NCBI GenBank assembly: GCA_029465975.1
Contig: CM055737.1
Location: 16,687,645 to 16,751,644 of the forward strand
Length of the DNA stretch: 64,000 nucleotides
Direction: 5' to 3'
Source: Dallia pectoralis
Lineage: Eukaryota; Chordata; Actinopteri; Esociformes; Umbridae
How positions within the stretch are numbered: position 1 is the first letter of the stretch; each line of letters starts with the position of its first letter. The position numbers and the translations under genes were made by a program. The notes beneath the pieces were generated by a model. That model saw only the letters and a list, made by a program, of their open reading frames with translations, made no database searches and was not told the origin of the DNA. Shown here in pieces: positions 38,401-52,715 of the stretch.

Positions 38401-40151
38401 TTGTAAACATTATATTATTTTCTTGGCGGGAACAATCAATCCAAAAGTTAATTATGCAGTGAAGAAATCAATCAGAGCTGTATTTTCAAATGTTCTAATA
38501 GCTTACGGCCACACCACCCTGAAAACGCCCGATCTCGTCTGATCTTGCAAGCCAAGCAGGGTCGGGCTAGGTTAGTACTTGGATGGGAGACCGTCTAGGA
38601 ATATCTAGTGTTGTAAGCATTTTGTTATTTTCTTGGCGGGAAGATACAATCAATCAAAAAGTTAATTATGCAGTGAAGAAATCAATAACAGCTGTATTTT
38701 CAAATGTTCTAATACCCTACGGCCACACCACCCTGAAAACGCCTGATCTCGGAAACCAAACCGGGTCGGGCTTGGTTAGTACTTGGATGGGAGACCGCCT
38801 AGAAATATCTAGTGTTGTAAGCATTTTGTTATTTTCATGGCGGGAAGAAACAATCAATCAAAAAGTTAATTATGCAGTGAAGATATCAATAAGAGCTGTA
38901 ATTTCAACTTTTCTAATAGCTTACGGCCACACCACCCTGAAAACGCCCGATCTCGTCTGATCTCGGAAGCCAAGCAGGGTCGGGCTTGGTTAGTACTTGG
39001 ATGGGAGACCGCCTAGGAATATCTAGTGTTGTAAGCATTTTGTTATTTTCTTGGCAGGAAGAAACAATCAATCAAAAAGTTAATTATGCAGTGAAGAAAT
39101 CAATAACAGCTGTATTTTCAAATGTTCTAATACCCTACGGCCACACCACCCTGAAAACGCCTGATCTCGGAAACCAAACAGGTTCGGGCTTGGTTAGTAC
39201 TTGGATGGGAGACCGCCTGGGAATATCTAGTGTTGTAAGCATTTTGTTATTTTCTTGGCGGGAAGAAACAAACAATCAAAAAGTTTATTATGCAGTGAAG
39301 AAATCAATAAGAGCTGTAATTTCAACTTTTCTAATAGCTTACGGCCACACCACCCTGAAAACGCCCGATCTCGTCTGATCTCGGAAGCCAAGCAGGGTCG
39401 GGTTTGGTTAGTACTTGGATGGGAGACCGCCTAGTAAAATCTAGTGTTGTAAGCATTTTGTTATTTTCTTGGGGGGAAGAAACAATCAATCAAAAAGTTA
39501 ATTATGCAGTGAAGAAATCAATAACAGCTGTATTTTCAAATGTTCTAATACCCTACGGCCACACCACCCTGAAAACGCCTGATCTCGGAAACCAAACAGG
39601 GTCGGGCTTGGTTAGTACTTGGATGGGAGACCAGCTGGGAATATCTAGTGTTGTAAGTATTTTGTTATTTTCTTGGCGGGAAGAAACAAACAATCAAAAA
39701 GTTAATTATGCAGTGAAGAAATCAATAAGAGCTGTAATTTCAACTTTTCTAATAGCTTACGGCCACAACACCCGATCTCGGAAGCCAAACAGGGTCGGGC
39801 TTGGTTAGTACTTGGATGGGAGACCGCCTGGAAATATCTAGTGTTGTAAGCATTATGTTATTTTCTTGGCGGGAAGAAACAATCAATCAAAAAGTTAATT
39901 ATGCAGTGAAGAAATCATTAACAGCTGTATTTTCAAATGTTCTAATACCCTACGGCCACACCACCCTGAAAACGCCTGATCTCGGAAACCAAACCGGGTC
40001 GGGCTTGGTTAGTACTTGGATGGGAGACCGCCTAGGAATATCTAGTGTTGTAAGCATTTTGTTATTTTTATGGCGGGAAGAAACAATCAATCAAAAAGTT
40101 AATTATGCAGTGAAGAAATCAATAAGAGCTGTAATTTCAACTTTTCTAATA

Positions 40152-40269
40152 GCTTACGGCCACACCACCCTGAAAACGCCCGATCTCGTCTGATCTCGGA
40201 AGCCAAGCAGGGTCGGGCTTGGTTAGTACTTGGATGGGAGACCGCCTAGGAATATCTAGTGTTGTAAGC
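40152..40269 (+). rRNA. 5S rRNA gene, full-length
   Basis: Consensus full-length copy with helix I ends, box A, box C and T4 terminator all present. Confidence 0.92.
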
Positions 40270-43200
40270 ATTTTGTTATTTTCTTGGCGGGAAGAAACAA
40301 TCAATCAAAAAGTTAATTATGCAGTGAAGAAATCAATAACAGCTGTATTTTCAAATGTTCTAATACCCTACGGCCACACCACCCTGAAAACGCCTGATCT
40401 CGGAAACCAAACAGGGTCGGGCTTGGTTAGTACTTGGATGGGAGACCGCCTGGAAATATCTAGTGTTGTAAGCATTTTGTTATTTTCTTGGCGGGAAGAA
40501 ACAAACAATCAAAAAGTTAATTATGCAGTGAAGAAATCAATAAGAGCTGTAATTTCAACTTTTCTAATAGCTTACGGCCACACCACCCTGAAAACGCCCG
40601 ATCTCGTCTGATCTCGGAAGCCAAGCAGGGTCGGGCTTGGTTAGTACTTGGATGGGAGACCGCCTAGGAATATCTAGTGTTGTAAACATTATATTATTTT
40701 CTTGGCGGGAAGGAACAATCAATCCAAAAGTTAATTATGCAGTGAAGAAATCAATCAGAGCTGTATTTTCGAATGTTCTAATAGCTTACGGCCACACCAC
40801 CCTGAAAACGTCTGATCTTGCAAGCCAAGCAGGGTCGGGCTAGGTTAGTACTTGGATGGGAGACCGCCTAGGAATATCTTGGGTTGTAAGCATTTTGTTA
40901 TTTTCTTGGCGGGAAGATACAATCAATCAAAAAGTTAATTATGCAGTGAAGAAATCAATAAGAGCTGTAATTTCAACTTTTCTAATAGCTTACGGCCACA
41001 CCACCCTGAAAACGCCCGTTCTCGTCTGATCTCGGAAGCCAAGCAGGGTTGGGCTTGGTTAGTACTTGGATGGGAGACAGCCTAGGAATATCTAGTGTTG
41101 TAAGCATTTTGTTATTTTCTTGGCGGGAAGAAACAATCAATCAAAAAGTTAATTATGCAGTGAAGAAATCAATAAGAGCTGTAATTTCAACTCTTCTAAT
41201 AGCTTACGGCCACACCCCCCTGAAAACGCCCGATCTCGTCTGATCTCGGAAGCCAAGCAGGGTTGGCCTTGGTTAGTACTTGGATGGGAGACCGCCTGGG
41301 AATATCTAGTGTTGTAAGCATTATGTTATTTTCTTGGCGGGAAGAAACAATCAATCAGAAATTTAATTATGCAGTGAAGAAATCAATAAGAGCTGTAATT
41401 TCAACTTTTCTAATAGCTTACGGCCACACCACCCTGAAAACGCCCGATCTCGGAAGCCAAACATGGTCGGGCTTGGTTAGTACTTGGATGGGAGACCGCC
41501 TAGGAATATCTAGTGTTGTAAGCATTTTGTTATTTTCATGGCGGGAAGAAACAATCAATCAAAAAGTGAATTATGCAGTGAAGAAATCAATAAGAGCTGT
41601 AATTTCAACTTTCCTAATGGCTTACGGCCACACCACCCTGAAAACGCCCGATCTCGTCTGATCTCGGATGCCAAGCAGGGTCGGGCTTGGTTAGTACTTG
41701 GATGGGAGACCGCCTAGGAATATCTAGTGTTGTAAGCATTATATTATTTTCTTGGCGGGAAGAAACAATCAATCCAAAAGTTAATTATGCAGTGAAGAAA
41801 TCAATCAGAGCTGTATTTTCGAATGTTCTAATAGCTTACGGCCACACCACCCTGAAAACGCCCGATCTCGTCTGATCTTTCAAGCCAAGCAGGGTCGGGC
41901 TAGGTTAGTACTTGGATGGGAGACCGCCTAGGAATACCTAGTGTTGTAAGCATTTTGTTATTTTCTTGGCGGGAAGAAACAATCAATCAAAAAGTTAATT
42001 ATGCAGTGAAGAAATCAATAAGAGCTGTAATTTCAACTTTTCTAATAGCTTACGGCCACACCACCCTGAAAACGCCCGATCTCGTCTGATCTCGGAAGCC
42101 AAGCAGGGTTGGGCTTGGTTAGTACTTTGATGGGAGACCGCCTAGGGATATCTAGTGTTGTAAGCCTTTTGTTATTTTCTTGGCGGGAAGAAACAAACAA
42201 TCAAAAAATTAATTATGCAGTGAAGAAATCAATAAGAGCTTTATTTTCAAATGTTCTAATACCCTACGGCCACACCACCCTGAAAACGCCTGATCTCGGA
42301 AACCAAACAGGGTCGGGCTTGGTTAGTACTTGGATGGGAGACCGCCTGGGAATATCTAGTGTTGTAAGCATTTTGTTATTTTCTTGGCGGGAAGAAACAA
42401 ACAATCAAAAACTTAATTATGCAGTGAAGAAATCAATAAGAGCTGTAATTTAAACTTTTCTAATAGCTTACGGCCACAACACCCTGAAAACGCCCGATCT
42501 CCGAAGCCAAACAGGGTCGGGCTTGGTTAGTACTTGGATGGGAGACCGCCTAGGAATATCTAGTGTTGTAAGCATTTTGTTATTTTCTTGGCGGGAAGAA
42601 ACAAACAATCAAAAAATTAATTATGCAGTGAAGAAATCAATAAGAGCTTTATTTTCAAATGTTCTAATACCCTACGGCCACACCACCCTGAAAACGCCTG
42701 ATCTCGGAAACCAAACCGGGTCGGGCTTGGTTAGTACTTGGATTGGAGACCGCCTGGAAATATCTAGTGTTGTAAGCATTTTGTTATTTTCTTGGCGGGA
42801 AGAAACAAACAATCAAAAAGTTAATTATGCAGTGAAGAAATCAATAACAGCTGTATTTTCAAATGTTCTAATACCCTACGGCCACACCACCCTGAAAACG
42901 CCTGATCTCGGAAACCAAACAGGGTCGGGCTTGGTTAGTACTTGGATGGGAGACCGCCTGGGAATATCTAGTGTTGTAAGCATTTTGTTATTTTCTTGGC
43001 GGGAAGAAACAAACAATCAAAAACGTAATTATGCAGTGAAGAAATCAATAAGAGCTGTAATTTAAACTTTTCTAATAGCTTACGGCCACAACACCCTGAA
43101 AACGCCCGATCTCGGAAGCCAAACAGGGTCGGGCATGGTTAGTACTTGGATGGGAGACCGCCTAGTAATATCTAGTGTTGTAAGCATTTCGTTATTTTCA

Positions 43201-44731
43201 TGGCGGGAAGAAACAATCAATCATAAAGTTAATTATGCAGTGAAGAACTCAATAAGAGCTGTAATTTCAACTTTTCTAATAGCTTACGGCCACACCACCC
43301 TGAAAACGCCCGATCTCGTCTGATCTCGGAAGCCAAGCAGGGTTGGGCGTGGTTAGTACTTGGATGGGAGACCGCCTAGGAATATCTAGTGTTGTAAGCA
43401 TTTTGTTATTTTCATGGCGGGAAGAAACAATCAATCAAAAAGTTAATTATGCAGTGGAGAAATCAATAAGAGCTGTAATTTCAACTTGTCTTATCGCTTA
43501 CGGCCACACCACCCTGAAATCGCCCGATCTTGGAAGCCAAACATGGTCGGGCTTGGTTAGTACTTGGATGGGAGACCGCCTAGGAATATCTAGTGTTGTA
43601 AGCATTTTGTTATTTTCTTGGCGGGAAGAAACAATCAATCAAAAAGTTAATTATGCAGTGAAGAAATCAATAACAGCTGTATTTTCAAATGTTCTAATAC
43701 CCTACGGCCACACCACCCTGAAAACGCCTGATCTCGGAAACCAAACCGGGTCGGGCTTGGTTAGTACTTGGATGGGAGACCGCCTAGTAATATCTAGTGT
43801 TGTAAGCATTTCGTTATTTTCATGGCGGGAAGAAACAATCAATCCAAAAGTTAATTATGCAGTGAAGATATCAATAAGAGCTGTAATTTCAACTTTTCTA
43901 ATAGCTTACGGCCACACCACCCTGAAAACGCCCGATCTCGTCTGATCTCGGAAGCCAAGCAGGGTCGGGCTTGGTTAGTACTTTGAATGGGAGACCGCCT
44001 AGGAATATCTAGTGTTGTAAGCATTTTGTTATTTTCTTGGCAGGAAGAAACAATCAATCAAAAAGTTAATTATGCAGTGAAGAAATCAATAACAGCTGTA
44101 TTTTCAAATGTTCTAATACCCTACGGCCACACCACCCTGAAAACGCCCGATCTCGTCTGATCTCGGATGCCAAGCAGGGTTCGGCTTGGTTAGTACTTGG
44201 ATGGGAGACCGCCTAGGAATATCTAGTGTTGTAAGCATTTTGTTATTTTCATGGCGGGAAGAAACAATCAATCAAAAAGTTAATTATGCAGTGAAGAAAT
44301 CAATAAGAGCTGTAATTTCAACTTGTCTTATCGCTTATGGCCACACCACCCTGAAAACGCCCGATCTCGGAAGCCAAGCAGGGTCGGGCTTGGTTAGTAC
44401 TTGGATGGGAGACCGCCTAGGAATATCTAGTGTTGTAAGCATTTTGTTATTTTCTTGGTGGGAAGAAACAATCTATCAAAAAGTTAATTATGCAGTGAAG
44501 AAATCAATAAGAGCTGTATTTTCAACTTGTCTTATACCCTACGGCCACACCACCCTGAAAACGCCTGATCTCGGAAGCCAAACATGGTCGGGCTTGGTTA
44601 GTACTTGGATAGGCGACCTCCTAGGAATATCTAGTGTTGTAAGCATTTTGTTATTTTCTTGGTGGGAAGAAACAATCTATCAAAAAGTAAATTATGCAGT
44701 GAAGAAATCAATAACAGCTGTAATTTCAACT

Positions 44732-45231
44732 NNNNNNNNNNNNNNNNNNNNNNNNNNNNNNNNNNNNNNNNNNNNNNNNNNNNNNNNNNNNNNNNNNNNN
44801 NNNNNNNNNNNNNNNNNNNNNNNNNNNNNNNNNNNNNNNNNNNNNNNNNNNNNNNNNNNNNNNNNNNNNNNNNNNNNNNNNNNNNNNNNNNNNNNNNNNN
44901 NNNNNNNNNNNNNNNNNNNNNNNNNNNNNNNNNNNNNNNNNNNNNNNNNNNNNNNNNNNNNNNNNNNNNNNNNNNNNNNNNNNNNNNNNNNNNNNNNNNN
45001 NNNNNNNNNNNNNNNNNNNNNNNNNNNNNNNNNNNNNNNNNNNNNNNNNNNNNNNNNNNNNNNNNNNNNNNNNNNNNNNNNNNNNNNNNNNNNNNNNNNN
45101 NNNNNNNNNNNNNNNNNNNNNNNNNNNNNNNNNNNNNNNNNNNNNNNNNNNNNNNNNNNNNNNNNNNNNNNNNNNNNNNNNNNNNNNNNNNNNNNNNNNN
45201 NNNNNNNNNNNNNNNNNNNNNNNNNNNNNNN
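44732..45231. other. Assembly gap, 500 N
   Basis: Exactly 500 N residues. The left edge is in the spacer of a 5S unit. The right edge is unrelated sequence, so the end of the array is not resolved and the gap length is probably nominal. Confidence 0.99.
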
Positions 45232-46989
<1,758 letters not shown>

Positions 46990-47289
46990 TCCAGGGATGT
47001 GTAAGCACTGACATTGTAAGCATGAAGTTTGCAAGGCAATTTCTTGCATCATCACTTATCCCATTCACAGAAAAAAAATGACTAAACATAAGTTAAAACC
47101 CTAAACTGGGACAATATTATGGGGTGCCTTCTAGAGGGAGATATGAATACTTTCATTTCACGCTTTACTTTGGATTTGCAGTCACCTGTGCTGAGTCGCA
47201 ATGTGCCCAGCGATACGCGGAATCACTAATTCAACCCATTTGAATAAAGACTGTGACCGTGTGACAAAAGACTGTAGCCGAGCCAGGAA

Positions 47290-47970
47290 CAATCTGCCGG
47301 CAACAAGTCCGATCTCCAGAGACCTTGATGTTCCCGATTCCATTATATATAACGTTATGAAAAGTTCAAGGCTGTCACCCACCGCTGTCACCCACCGCAC
47401 AGGATGTTCCCGATGGGAGATCTCGACGAAGGATTGTTCAAAGGCCAGAGAAAGCACCTTGTTCTAGAGTCACACCGATTCAGGCTGACCTTCAGACGCA
47501 AGGTACAATAGTAGTTTGAACTAACACAATCTATTGGCAACTGCAAGAAAAGTGGCTTGTTCGCGCGACCCGCTGCTGAGAGACATAAGAACCGACGGCA
47601 ATTTGCCAAAGCACACCTGAACGTGGCACCACCCTTCTGACGCGGCGACCTGTGGACAGATGAGATCAAATCAGAGCTTTTTGGCAGAGCGCACAGTTTA
47701 CTGTTTTATAGTTTTAAGTAATTTTTTGGTTTGCTTTGATGTCTCTGGCACTTAAGCATGACGCCATGAAATCATGGAAACACCAAGGCTTTTGGAGCAC
47801 GATGTCAAACCCAATGTCAGAAAGCTGGTTCTCAGTTGTGGGTCTTTCAGAGGACAATGACCTGGCAAAAATACCAGCAATGGTTCAAGACAAATCCCTG
47901 GACTGTTCACACTTTTTCAGCAACAATTTCAGCTCTAAATTCTATTGAACACACGTGGAGATGTCAAGTA
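47290..47970 (+). pseudogene. Decayed Tc1-like transposase relic
   Basis: Three separated blocks in the right order match Tc1/mariner transposases. Near 47320 is an HTH-like piece (ISRDLDVPDSIIYNV). At about 47535-47684 is KKSGLFARP, then RRQFAKAHL, then LWTDEIKSELFG, which includes the second-domain Asp-Glu signature. At about 47855-47960 are QQWFKTN and ALNSIEHTW, near the third catalytic block. Stops and frame changes interrupt the reading, including a TGA between AKAHL and LWTDE. Terminal inverted repeats were not identified. It is a dead copy. Confidence 0.75.
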
Positions 47971-50900
47971 TCGTGTCAATGCCATTTCAGTTTATTTTCA
48001 GATTTGAAAACATTTTTTTTTATTAAAATATAGGTCCCCGAAATATTTGCTGTGAAATTGAGAAATGCGGAGACCAAATGCTTTGATGAAGTTCAATGTA
48101 TTTTTAGAGAGAATGTGTTATTTTGAAGAAAGTGCCAAGGCACGGTTAGTGTATTTATTTAATTAAAACGCTTTAATTAAATCCTAATGGTTTAGTTTCC
48201 CGTTCCAGCGGCAGCCTGATATTACGATATAACTCTGACTCCAGACACCAGCCATCGGGGCCTTTGTCTCTGTGTGTGTGTGTGTCATTCATTTGCTCTT
48301 GAAGTAACGAATTGTAAAGTCATTCTCGTTCCCGAACATGCTCGCGGTACGCTATCAAAGCCTACGTAATGGCTGTGTTTGGGCTAACGGTTGATTGAAT
48401 ACATAGAGAAATATTTGATTGGGCACAAATGTCCTCTATTGGAACTTGCTTTGTATTGACTGCGAGTCATTATAAAACTCCATTAGCTGTGCAATCACAG
48501 CTGGTAATGAATCGGGCCCTTTTGAGGACCCCTTTGTGCTCGGCCCTTCACACGGAGGGGATTCTTCTCCCCGGTGGCCGGCCGGCACTTATTAACACCC
48601 GTGTTCGTCGTGTCTCCGAGTTCCCGGTCACTGTGTTCCTGTTCAATAAGCAAATGTCAGAACTAGATCAGCGCTCCTCATCTAGCTTTGTGATCCTTGT
48701 CTCGCGTTCGTTAACAAACTGAATGCAACACCGGTTCACCGTTAACGTCAAGTCTTTCTTTCATATTGCTCTTATTCAGGTTCAACTGTTATATAGACAT
48801 TGGTAGCTTGACTTCCCTGTGTAAAAGAAAGCTTATTGCAGCCAGAGTCAGACAACTCTATAGAGAATTATTCTAGAACAAACTAGAATAACCTTAATAT
48901 TGAGATTCATATTTATTATTGATTTAATATTTATTTATTTATATATATTTTATTTATTTATAAAATCGACAACTTCTATGTTGATTAGTTGCTTCAGTGC
49001 TACTAGGTTTTTTAATCAGTTGAATTAACCGGAAGGTTCCACTGCTGAGGCTATAGGTTAGGTTTATATTACATGAGTTGGTTTCACACACTGTCAATGG
49101 GCAATATGGTGTGTGTCTGTCTGTTTATGTCTGAAAGCGTACGTGTACGTGTGTGTGTGTGTGTGTGTTTAGACAAGTGAAGGATGAAGGTTGCCAGAGT
49201 AGGTACTTCTGGCAACAGAAACAGACCAGTTTTGTGTACATAACGTGACTATATTATATTAATCCCACCCACACACACCACACACTCTTTTTTACGAACA
49301 AAAGCCTGCATAGACAACTCAAGTGGTTTTTAGTGTAAGAAAACCAGCTGCTAGCCAAAATATAATGTTAAAGGACAATGTATAATATATAAATATATGC
49401 ATAATGTACATCTGTTTGAAAACGTAAGTACACCCATGTATTTTTCTATATTTGGGGATATGGATATTTCAGCTAAATTACAATCAGATTTATTTAGAAA
49501 GACAAATTAATTTTAGAAATCACACGTACAAAACTTTTCAATTGATGCAATTTAAATCCTTTTAAATGCAATTTATTTGAGCAAACATGGCTTGCACATC
49601 CCTTGTCAAAACTGTTTAAGTGAGCATTTCTTTTAATATACATGTTTCTCAATATTTTAAAAAGACAGCTTTTCAGGGGGTCTACTAACTTTTTCACACG
49701 TCGATATAAAACACACGTTGACGTGTTGATATTGCAGCTTGGTATTTGCTGGGTCTCATGTCTTTCTGTGTCAGCGCACCAATTTTAAATGTCCAAACTA
49801 AAAAACTGTGTTATGTAGATCAATAATTACTCACTGTTTCTGTCTTACACTTGTGTTCATATGTTGGAGTGTATCTTTTTATATGACCTTCTACAGCCCA
49901 TTTATCCACGTTCACAAAGGGGTCATTTCGGAACCAAAATGGATTTTGTCTTCCTCTCTAATCGATTTCAGAGCAGGAAGATCATTCCATAACGTCGTTA
50001 CTGTAAGGAAATCAATGGAACAGTGACTATTCACTTGTGCGCTTCTTAAAGTCCTTGCTAGCGTCTGATTGGTCCCAGAAAACGGTGCGTTCAATCTGAC
50101 TCGTCCCTGAAAACAATTTGCAAGTGCCGAAAAAGGGCAGTTGTCTTTGACTCATTTACTGGCACGAGTATCCACAGTATGTTTATAGATGAGATCACAG
50201 AGCAATTTATTTTATGTCTGACGGAAAATGTTTATCTCTCACAGATAATTTGAAGCAGAAAATTATTGCGGAACCACTTTTGTTTTACTTAAGTAAATAG
50301 TAATCAAATGTTATTAAAGTTCTATATATATACTAATCAGTGTAGTCCAGTGTGTTAAAAAGGACTCACTTATTTCCTACTTTATAATAATAATTATACC
50401 GTAGATGATTAGAAGCAGCTTTTTTAGTTCATTTGAAAATTACTCCAAATGTATTTTTAATATATATAAAAGATCTTTGCAGAAGTGTGAATGTTCTGTG
50501 TCTCTACTGGCGTTGTGTACTTTGGGAAAATATTAGGGTTTAAAAAAGTGCCTTTTTGTGGCTGAAATCAATGACCATTACTGGACATGGACAAGATGGA
50601 ACAGCTGTGTTGTTTGTGTGAAGCTTTCAAATCTATGTAGAACCACAAAGTGTTTTTGAAATGGAAAGGCTGAACGCCCATTCTTTTGTTTCTGCGGTTT
50701 ATTTTTGGTAAAGGATTTGTTAATGTTGTGTATCAACAATTTGCTATTCACCCTCTAACTATGGCATAAATGTTTTCTCGAAAAAGATAACATTTGTCAT
50801 TTATTAGCATCCTAATTTCAGTGGCAATACCTCAAATCACTGACGGAAAATGTAATTATATTGATCCTTTAAAAGCTAGCCAAAATCAGCTTTCTCTTCA

Positions 50901-52053
50901 ACAAAGGCGCATGTATAATCTCCATGGACTCTAATTACCATCCGGAGGTTTGAATATGTTCCTCTCTATCAACAAAGTGGTTGGAAAGCAGTTTTTCCCA
51001 GGTAGTGCCAGTAATTAAACAAAGGCGCAAGTCTTTTTTTCAATCTTGGTAAACACGGATGACATCAAGAAACGTCGGTAAAAAATTCTGCATAATTTAT
51101 CAGAAAACGTATTTGAAATAAATTATCGGGTGTCCCAAATATCACCCCATTTCCTCACATAGTGCACTTCTTTTTCCTCGAGCCTTCCGGATCATGTCTA
51201 AAAGGGGAACGTTGGCGAGTTTTTAGGGTTTCATTTGGGATGAAAGCAAAACGTTTCCACCTGCGTGTTCCACCACAAGGTCTCTGAAGACAACAGCTTA
51301 GCTCGCCTGAGCACCACAGGGAGCCATTTATAAACGATATTAGTTACATCACAGAGGTTTCGATCCTTGGGTCCAGCATTGGGATACCTCAGGGAGCGTT
51401 TGCTGACCGGACGACTCCGAGGTTTATGGTTTCACAAGTCAAAGGGACAAGTGTGAAATGTGACCTTGGTTAGAAGGCAAATCCTTTAGTTGAGCCGGTG
51501 TCTTTAGATGCTGGAACTGTTATCACCACAGCCAGGTTAAAATGTCAAACTGACACAATCGTTTCTATCAAACACGACAAACCTATGGCATTTTTCTGCA
51601 CATGAGTTGTTTCAGGTAACGTTGTCGTTATATCCAGCAAGTCCCGTCCTCGTGACTCCTCCCCGTGACTCCTCGCTGTGACTCCTCCCCTTTAGCTCAC
51701 CTCAGCGCCTCCGGGAGCAATTAGGGACAATAGACTTTTACAACGTCCTTGTTTCTGTATTACAGCCGGGGCGCGATGCGCACTAAACCGAGGGAATGAG
51801 ATTACCCGGCTTGAAGGAGCCAAATCATTCAGAAGCGTCGCCGTCGTCGGTCTCTCCGCATCGCTTTGCACGCGAAAACAATTTGCACTCGGCACCACGG
51901 AGCGCTGCTGGAACGTCCCCTCAGGTGTCTCCAGGGCCAGATGGAGCGCAGGGCCCTCTCATTTGCATACGGCTCTGTGCTCCCCTTCACCTCCCCGCCG
52001 AGGAAATGGAATTGGAGATTACATGCCACGCATAACAGTGTGTGTGTGGGCGG
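47971..52053. other. Intergenic DNA with possible conserved non-coding segments
   Basis: No coding gene recognised in about 4.1 kb. Several stretches are unlike simple repeats: AT-rich homeodomain-type sites near 48150-48180 (TTTAATTAAAACG), a mixed-composition block at 48430-48720, a block with repeated ACAAAGGCGCA at 50901 and 51019, and a GC-richer block at about 51640-52050 containing ATTTGCAT at 51960. Short GT runs occur near 48272 and 49150. A segment at about 49420-49720 resembles a dispersed repeat but could not be named. Confidence 0.45.
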
Positions 52054-52701
52054 TGTCGTGGAAATTTAGACTTCAATAGCTGAATTCGAACTTAAAGTAA
52101 GACGCACGAGAGTATGTTACAGTTTGACACTTTTAACAGGTTTAATTGCAAGTAAGAAACCATTTCTCAAATACAGGTCCAAGCTTTTGCATTGATCAGA
52201 TCAATCTCTATAGCAAGCTTAAAGAATAGGTTTGAGGAAAGTCTTCATCAGACAACAGGACAATAACCTGTGCTGGATCAGACTGACCTAATGATTACAA
52301 CTTCTGCATGGTATTTAAAGGAATGAAGTTACGCACACTCATTGACACACCAACCTAAACAGAGATGATGGAGAACAGACGAGGTCCTTAGAAGATCTCA
52401 CCAAACTATAGGATAATAAACATGACATATGGAGCTGTCAGGAAAACCCGAGGGTCACTCCCCAGTCAAGTCAAGGGAGGTCAGTTACCATTCCTACCAG
52501 CCAGGCCGGCACCGCAAAGTTACTTAGTGACATCTATTTCCTCCCCAGGACCTTTCTAGAGGTCAATAGGTCAATAGACAGATGTCTCCTATCATGAAAC
52601 TTATCCTAAACATTCCTTTCCTCTGTGCCTTTTGGCCTAAACAACATCTATAGGACTTACAGGTTAATAAACTTCTTGAGTGATCATAAAATTCCATAAC
52701 A
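52054..52701 (-). repeat. 3' LTR of the endogenous retrovirus
   Basis: Length is 648 bp, the same as the other LTR, with no difference noticed in the stretches compared by eye. The immediately preceding bases in the element's sense contain the polypurine tract. Confidence 0.93.
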
Positions 52702-52706
52702 ATCTG

Positions 52707-52715
52707 CCCTTTTTA
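52707..52715 (-). promoter_or_regulatory. Polypurine tract before the 3' LTR
   Basis: The element's strand reads AAAAAGGG a few bases before the TG start of the 3' LTR. This is the usual position for the plus-strand primer of a retrovirus, although the tract is short. Confidence 0.6.

Larger units (their letters stand above)
15515..44731 (+). repeat. Right tandem 5S rDNA array, about 140 units, genes on plus strand
   Basis: This array has the same unit type as the left array but the opposite orientation. It begins at nucleotide 26 of a 5S gene directly after the LINE poly(A) tail and is cut by an assembly gap. Units of about 214 bp (full-length gene) and 204 bp (gene lacking 10 nt) often alternate. 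Full-length genes start at 16315, 17558, 19003, 19838, 20256, 21917, 23976, 26236, 27266, 28102, 28928, 29539, 29957, 30792, 31837, 33297, 34954, 35372, 35994, 36408, 37449, 37863, 38077, 38291, 38919, 39337, 40152, 40570, 41202, 41620, 43282 and 43904, each about 118 nt. This list is not exhaustive. The spacer consistently contains CGGGAAGAAACAATCAATC and TTAATTATGCAGTGAAGAAA (substitutions occur) and shows no clear TATA box. Confidence 0.97.

Noticed and set aside
15428..44700. Open frames of up to about 400 codons on the plus strand in the right array
   Set aside because: Same cause: the 204-bp unit is a multiple of three. No promoter, codon bias or protein family supports them.
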